A DNA stretch of 64,000 bases, taken from the NCBI RefSeq assembly GCF_020165985.1, contig NZ_JAIUKZ010000008.1, forward strand, positions 208,441 through 272,440, written 5' to 3'. A program made the translations under genes and the position numbers. Each line of letters begins with the position of its first letter. Positions within the stretch are counted from its first letter, which is position 1. The stretch is from Bacillus sp. RAR_GA_16 (GTDB lineage Bacteria; Bacillota; Bacilli; Bacillales; Guptibacillaceae). Of the stretch, positions 62,123-64,000 are shown in pieces. The notes under the pieces were generated by a model, which did no database searches, had not been told where the DNA came from, and was given only the letters and a program-made list of their open reading frames with translations.

Positions 62123-63403
62123 TTATATCCAGCCTCTAAAACGGGAAGCCTCAGCCATTTTCCTAACGCCGACCATATAAGCAGAAAGTCTCATATCAAC
62201 TCGACGTGTTTCTGACGTTCTGTAAATTGAATTAAATGCGTTAACCATTACTTTTTCAAGTTTTGCTTCCACTTCTTCTTCTGTCCAGTAATATCCCTGG
62301 TTGTTTTGAACCCACTCAAAATAAGAAACGGTCACTCCACCCGAACTAGCTAGTACATCGGGAACAAGTAAAATGCCTCTATCCGTTAAGATCTTTGTCG
62401 CTTCAATTGTCGTAGGACCATTCGCTGCTTCTACCACAATGCTTGCTTTTATGTTATGTGCGTTCTCTTCAGTAATTTGATTTTCAATCGCTGCAGGAAC
62501 AAGAATATCACAGTCAAGCTCAAGTAACTCCTGGTTACTGATGGTTTCTTTAAAAAGCTTTGTTACTGTACCGAAGCTATCTCGACGGTCAAGTAAGTAA
62601 TCGATATCGAGCCCTTCAGGATCATGAAGAGCACCGTAAGCATCTGAAATACCTACAATTTTTGCTCCAGCATCATGCATAAACTTCGCAAGGAAGCTAC
62701 CTGCATTCCCAAATCCTTGAATGACGACACGTGCACCCTCTATTTTAATATCTTTTTTCTTAGCAGCTTCACGAATGCAGATCGTCACACCTTTTGCAGT
62801 TGCAGATTCACGTCCATGAGATCCCCCTAGGACTAATGGCTTACCGGTAATAAAACCAGGAGAATCAAATTCTCTTATGCGACTATACTCATCCATCATC
62901 CAAGCCATAATTTGAGAGTTCGTAAATACATCTGGAGCAGGGATATCTTTTGTTGGGCCAACGATTTGACTAATCGCTCTTACGTAGCCTCGACTTAGAC
63001 GCTCTAATTCTCTAAATGACATTTCTCTTGGATCACAGATAATTCCGCCCTTACCGCCCCCGTATGGAAGATCAACAATTCCAGCTTTTAAGCTCATCCA
63101 AACTGAAAGTGCCTTAACTTCGGTTTCAGTAACGTCAGGATGGAAACGAACACCACCTTTTGTAGGGCCGACAGAATCATTGTGCTGAGCACGATACCCG
63201 GTAAATATTTTAATAGAGCCATCATCCATTCGAACTGGAATCCGAACCGTCATTAATCGCATTGGTTCTTTCAATAATTCATACACTTCATTCGGGTAGC
63301 CTAATTTGTCTAGCGCTTCGTGAATGACCGATTGCGTCGACTCTAATACGTTCCGCTTCTTTTTGTTTCCTTGTCCATTATCTGTTTCGTTTTTGTCGAC
63401 CAT
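62123..63403 (-). CDS. gudB: NAD-specific glutamate dehydrogenase
   Basis: Catabolises glutamate to 2-oxoglutarate and ammonia. The 426-residue protein has VRIPVRMDDGSIKIF, the catalytic-lysine region LPYGGGKGGI (about 110-119), GPTKDIPAPDV and the NAD-binding IQGFGNAGSF. The region TETEVKALSVWM has no duplicated VKA, unlike the cryptic gudB of laboratory B. subtilis, so the enzyme should be active. ATG 63403 is seven bases after GGGAGG. It could equally be called rocG/gudB by homology; locus next to ypdA favours gudB. Confidence 0.94.
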   Translation of the reverse strand: MVDKNETDNGQGNKKKRNVLESTQSVIHEALDKLGYPNEVYELLKEPMRLMTVRIPVRMDDGSIKIFTGYRAQHNDSVGPTKGGVRFHPDVTETEVKALSVWMSLKAGIVDLPYGGGKGGIICDPREMSFRELERLSRGYVRAISQIVGPTKDIPAPDVFTNSQIMAWMMDEYSRIREFDSPGFITGKPLVLGGSHGRESATAKGVTICIREAAKKKDIKIEGARVVIQGFGNAGSFLAKFMHDAGAKIVGISDAYGALHDPEGLDIDYLLDRRDSFGTVTKLFKETISNQELLELDCDILVPAAIENQITEENAHNIKASIVVEAANGPTTIEATKILTDRGILLVPDVLASSGGVTVSYFEWVQNNQGYYWTEEEVEAKLEKVMVNAFNSIYRTSETRRVDMRLSAYMVGVRKMAEASRFRGWI

Positions 63404-63602
63404 TGCTTTACCTCCCATTACTGTGCACTTACTCTGCTGTTTTCGTTAAGCTAATAAAAATAGCCTATCCCAATTTAATTGTAAAACGTCTTATGTTCTT
63501 TATAGAATGTTCTATTGCTCTGCTTTCAAAACATAGTATACACGTTTAAGTAAGCTATGAGAAGGCATTCATACCACATTTATGCAATTTGTTCCACGTC
63601 TT

Positions 63603-63616
63603 TGAAAACGCTTACT
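63603..63616 (+). promoter_or_regulatory. Possible cre box upstream of gudB
   Basis: TGAAAACGCTTACT fits the catabolite-responsive element consensus (TGWAANCGNTNWCW) and lies about 200 bases before gudB and 65 bases past the ddl stop. A TATACT element near 63537-63542 is a plausible gudB -10. Distance from that promoter makes a regulatory role uncertain. Confidence 0.4.
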
Positions 63617-63650
63617 TTAAGAACCGCTAGACTTTGGCGAATAACAAGTA

Positions 63651-63672
63651 AGACCCCACGTTTGTGAGGTCT
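63651..63672 (-). terminator. Putative terminator of ddl
   Basis: AGACC-C-CAC / GTG-A-GGTCT, an 8-bp stem with one mismatch and a 4-nt loop, followed only by TTACTTG on the minus strand; probably weak. Confidence 0.45.
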
Positions 63673-63679
63673 CTTATCA

Positions 63680-64000
63680 CTATTTCTTTAAGCCTAATTG
63701 AATGAGGTTTTCAATCATTTGTTCATAAGAGAAGCCAATTTCCTTAGCTGCATCAGGGAATAAGCTAGTCGGTGTCATGCCAGGTAGCGTGTTTACTTCA
63801 AGAAATACTGGGGCAGAACCATCTTTTGGTACGATATAATCTACACGTGAGTACGTTTCACAACCAAGTAAGTCATGTGCCACAACAGATTGATTTTGAA
63901 TGAGCTCAGTATACGTTTCAGAAATGCGGGCAGGAACAATATGTTCACTTCCTCCTTCTGCGTATTTCGACTCATAATCGTAGTAAGCATTTTTTGGAAC
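63680..64000 (-). CDS. ddl: D-alanine--D-alanine ligase, C-terminal part (partial)
   Basis: Makes the D-Ala-D-Ala dipeptide for peptidoglycan. The gene runs off the right edge; 106 C-terminal codons are visible. They contain YYDYESKYAEGGSEHIVPA, the catalytic Arg/Asp region YSRVDYIV and the metal-binding VFLEVNTLPGMTPTSLFP, the hallmark of the ATP-grasp Ddl family. A GTG at 63883 is internal and not a start. Confidence 0.93.
   Translation of the reverse strand, partial: VPKNAYYDYESKYAEGGSEHIVPARISETYTELIQNQSVVAHDLLGCETYSRVDYIVPKDGSAPVFLEVNTLPGMTPTSLFPDAAKEIGFSYEQMIENLIQLGLKK

Noticed and set aside
1..64000. CRISPR arrays, insertion sequences, prophage genes, tRNA or rRNA genes
   Set aside because: I saw no direct repeat arrays, transposase motifs or tRNA cloverleaf with CCA-compatible ends; gene order is that of the conserved Bacillus core.

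Overview
The window comes from the chromosome of an endospore-forming, low-GC Gram-positive bacterium of the family Bacillaceae. The evidence is the near-complete colinearity with the Bacillus subtilis ponA-to-ddl segment, the spore genes (spoIVA, spoVIF, sleB-ypeB, ypjB, a YIEGIA pair), bacillithiol genes, TRAP (mtrB) control of trp, AGGAGG-type ribosome binding sites and frequent GTG/TTG starts. It is not B. subtilis itself: identity is that of a more distant relative, and several genes are gained or lost. The exact species cannot be told from the sequence. Apart from the ponA tail, ypjC, an amidase, a small ypzI-like gene and ansA, every gene lies on the minus strand.

Layout in window order: (1) 1-5.2 kb: ponA 3' end, nth, dnaD (with an apparent frameshift), asnS, aspB, tseB, ypmA. 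(2) 5.2-9.1 kb: a structured non-coding stretch, a secreted metallo-beta-lactamase-fold protein that has lost its metal ligands, and dinG. (3) 9.3-12.7 kb: panBCD behind a long structured leader, then birA. (4) 12.7-17.2 kb: cca, bshA, bshB1, mgsA, dapB, ypjD as one tightly overlapping operon. (5) 17.4-26.1 kb: ypjC, a YugP-type metallopeptidase, ypjB, ypjA, the menaquinol:cytochrome c reductase operon qcrABC, then ypiF, a GNAT gene, ypiB and ypiA. (6) 26.1-38.9 kb: the aromatic supraoperon aroC-aroB-aroH-trpEDCFBA-hisC-tyrA-aroA, with a TRAP-controlled attenuator between aroH and trpE. (7) 39-45 kb: a frameshifted amidase, ndk, hepT-menG-hepS, mtrB-folE, hbs. (8) 45.4-53.9 kb: spoIVA, yphF, yphE, spoVIF, gpsA-plsY-der, YIEGIA pair, yphA, ypzI. 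(9) 54-64 kb: ypfD, plsC, cmk, ypfB, ypeB-sleB, prsW, ansA, ypdA, gudB and the 3' part of ddl.

Several parts connect. aroC/aroB/aroA make chorismate for trp, tyr and, elsewhere, folate and menaquinone; mtrB encodes the regulator that reads the trp leader seen 7.8 kb away. hepS/hepT make the prenyl tail and menG finishes menaquinone, the substrate of QcrABC. bshA/bshB1 make bacillithiol and YpdA reduces its disulfide.

Most of the window is conserved core genome; I found no mobile element, CRISPR array, tRNA or rRNA gene. The least explained parts are non-coding: the panB leader, the hairpin-rich 5.2-5.5 kb gap, and a compact promoter-cre-terminator unit between aroA and ypiA that could be a small RNA or attenuator. 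Two genes (dnaD and the amidase) each carry a single-base frameshift, which may be real or a sequencing error.
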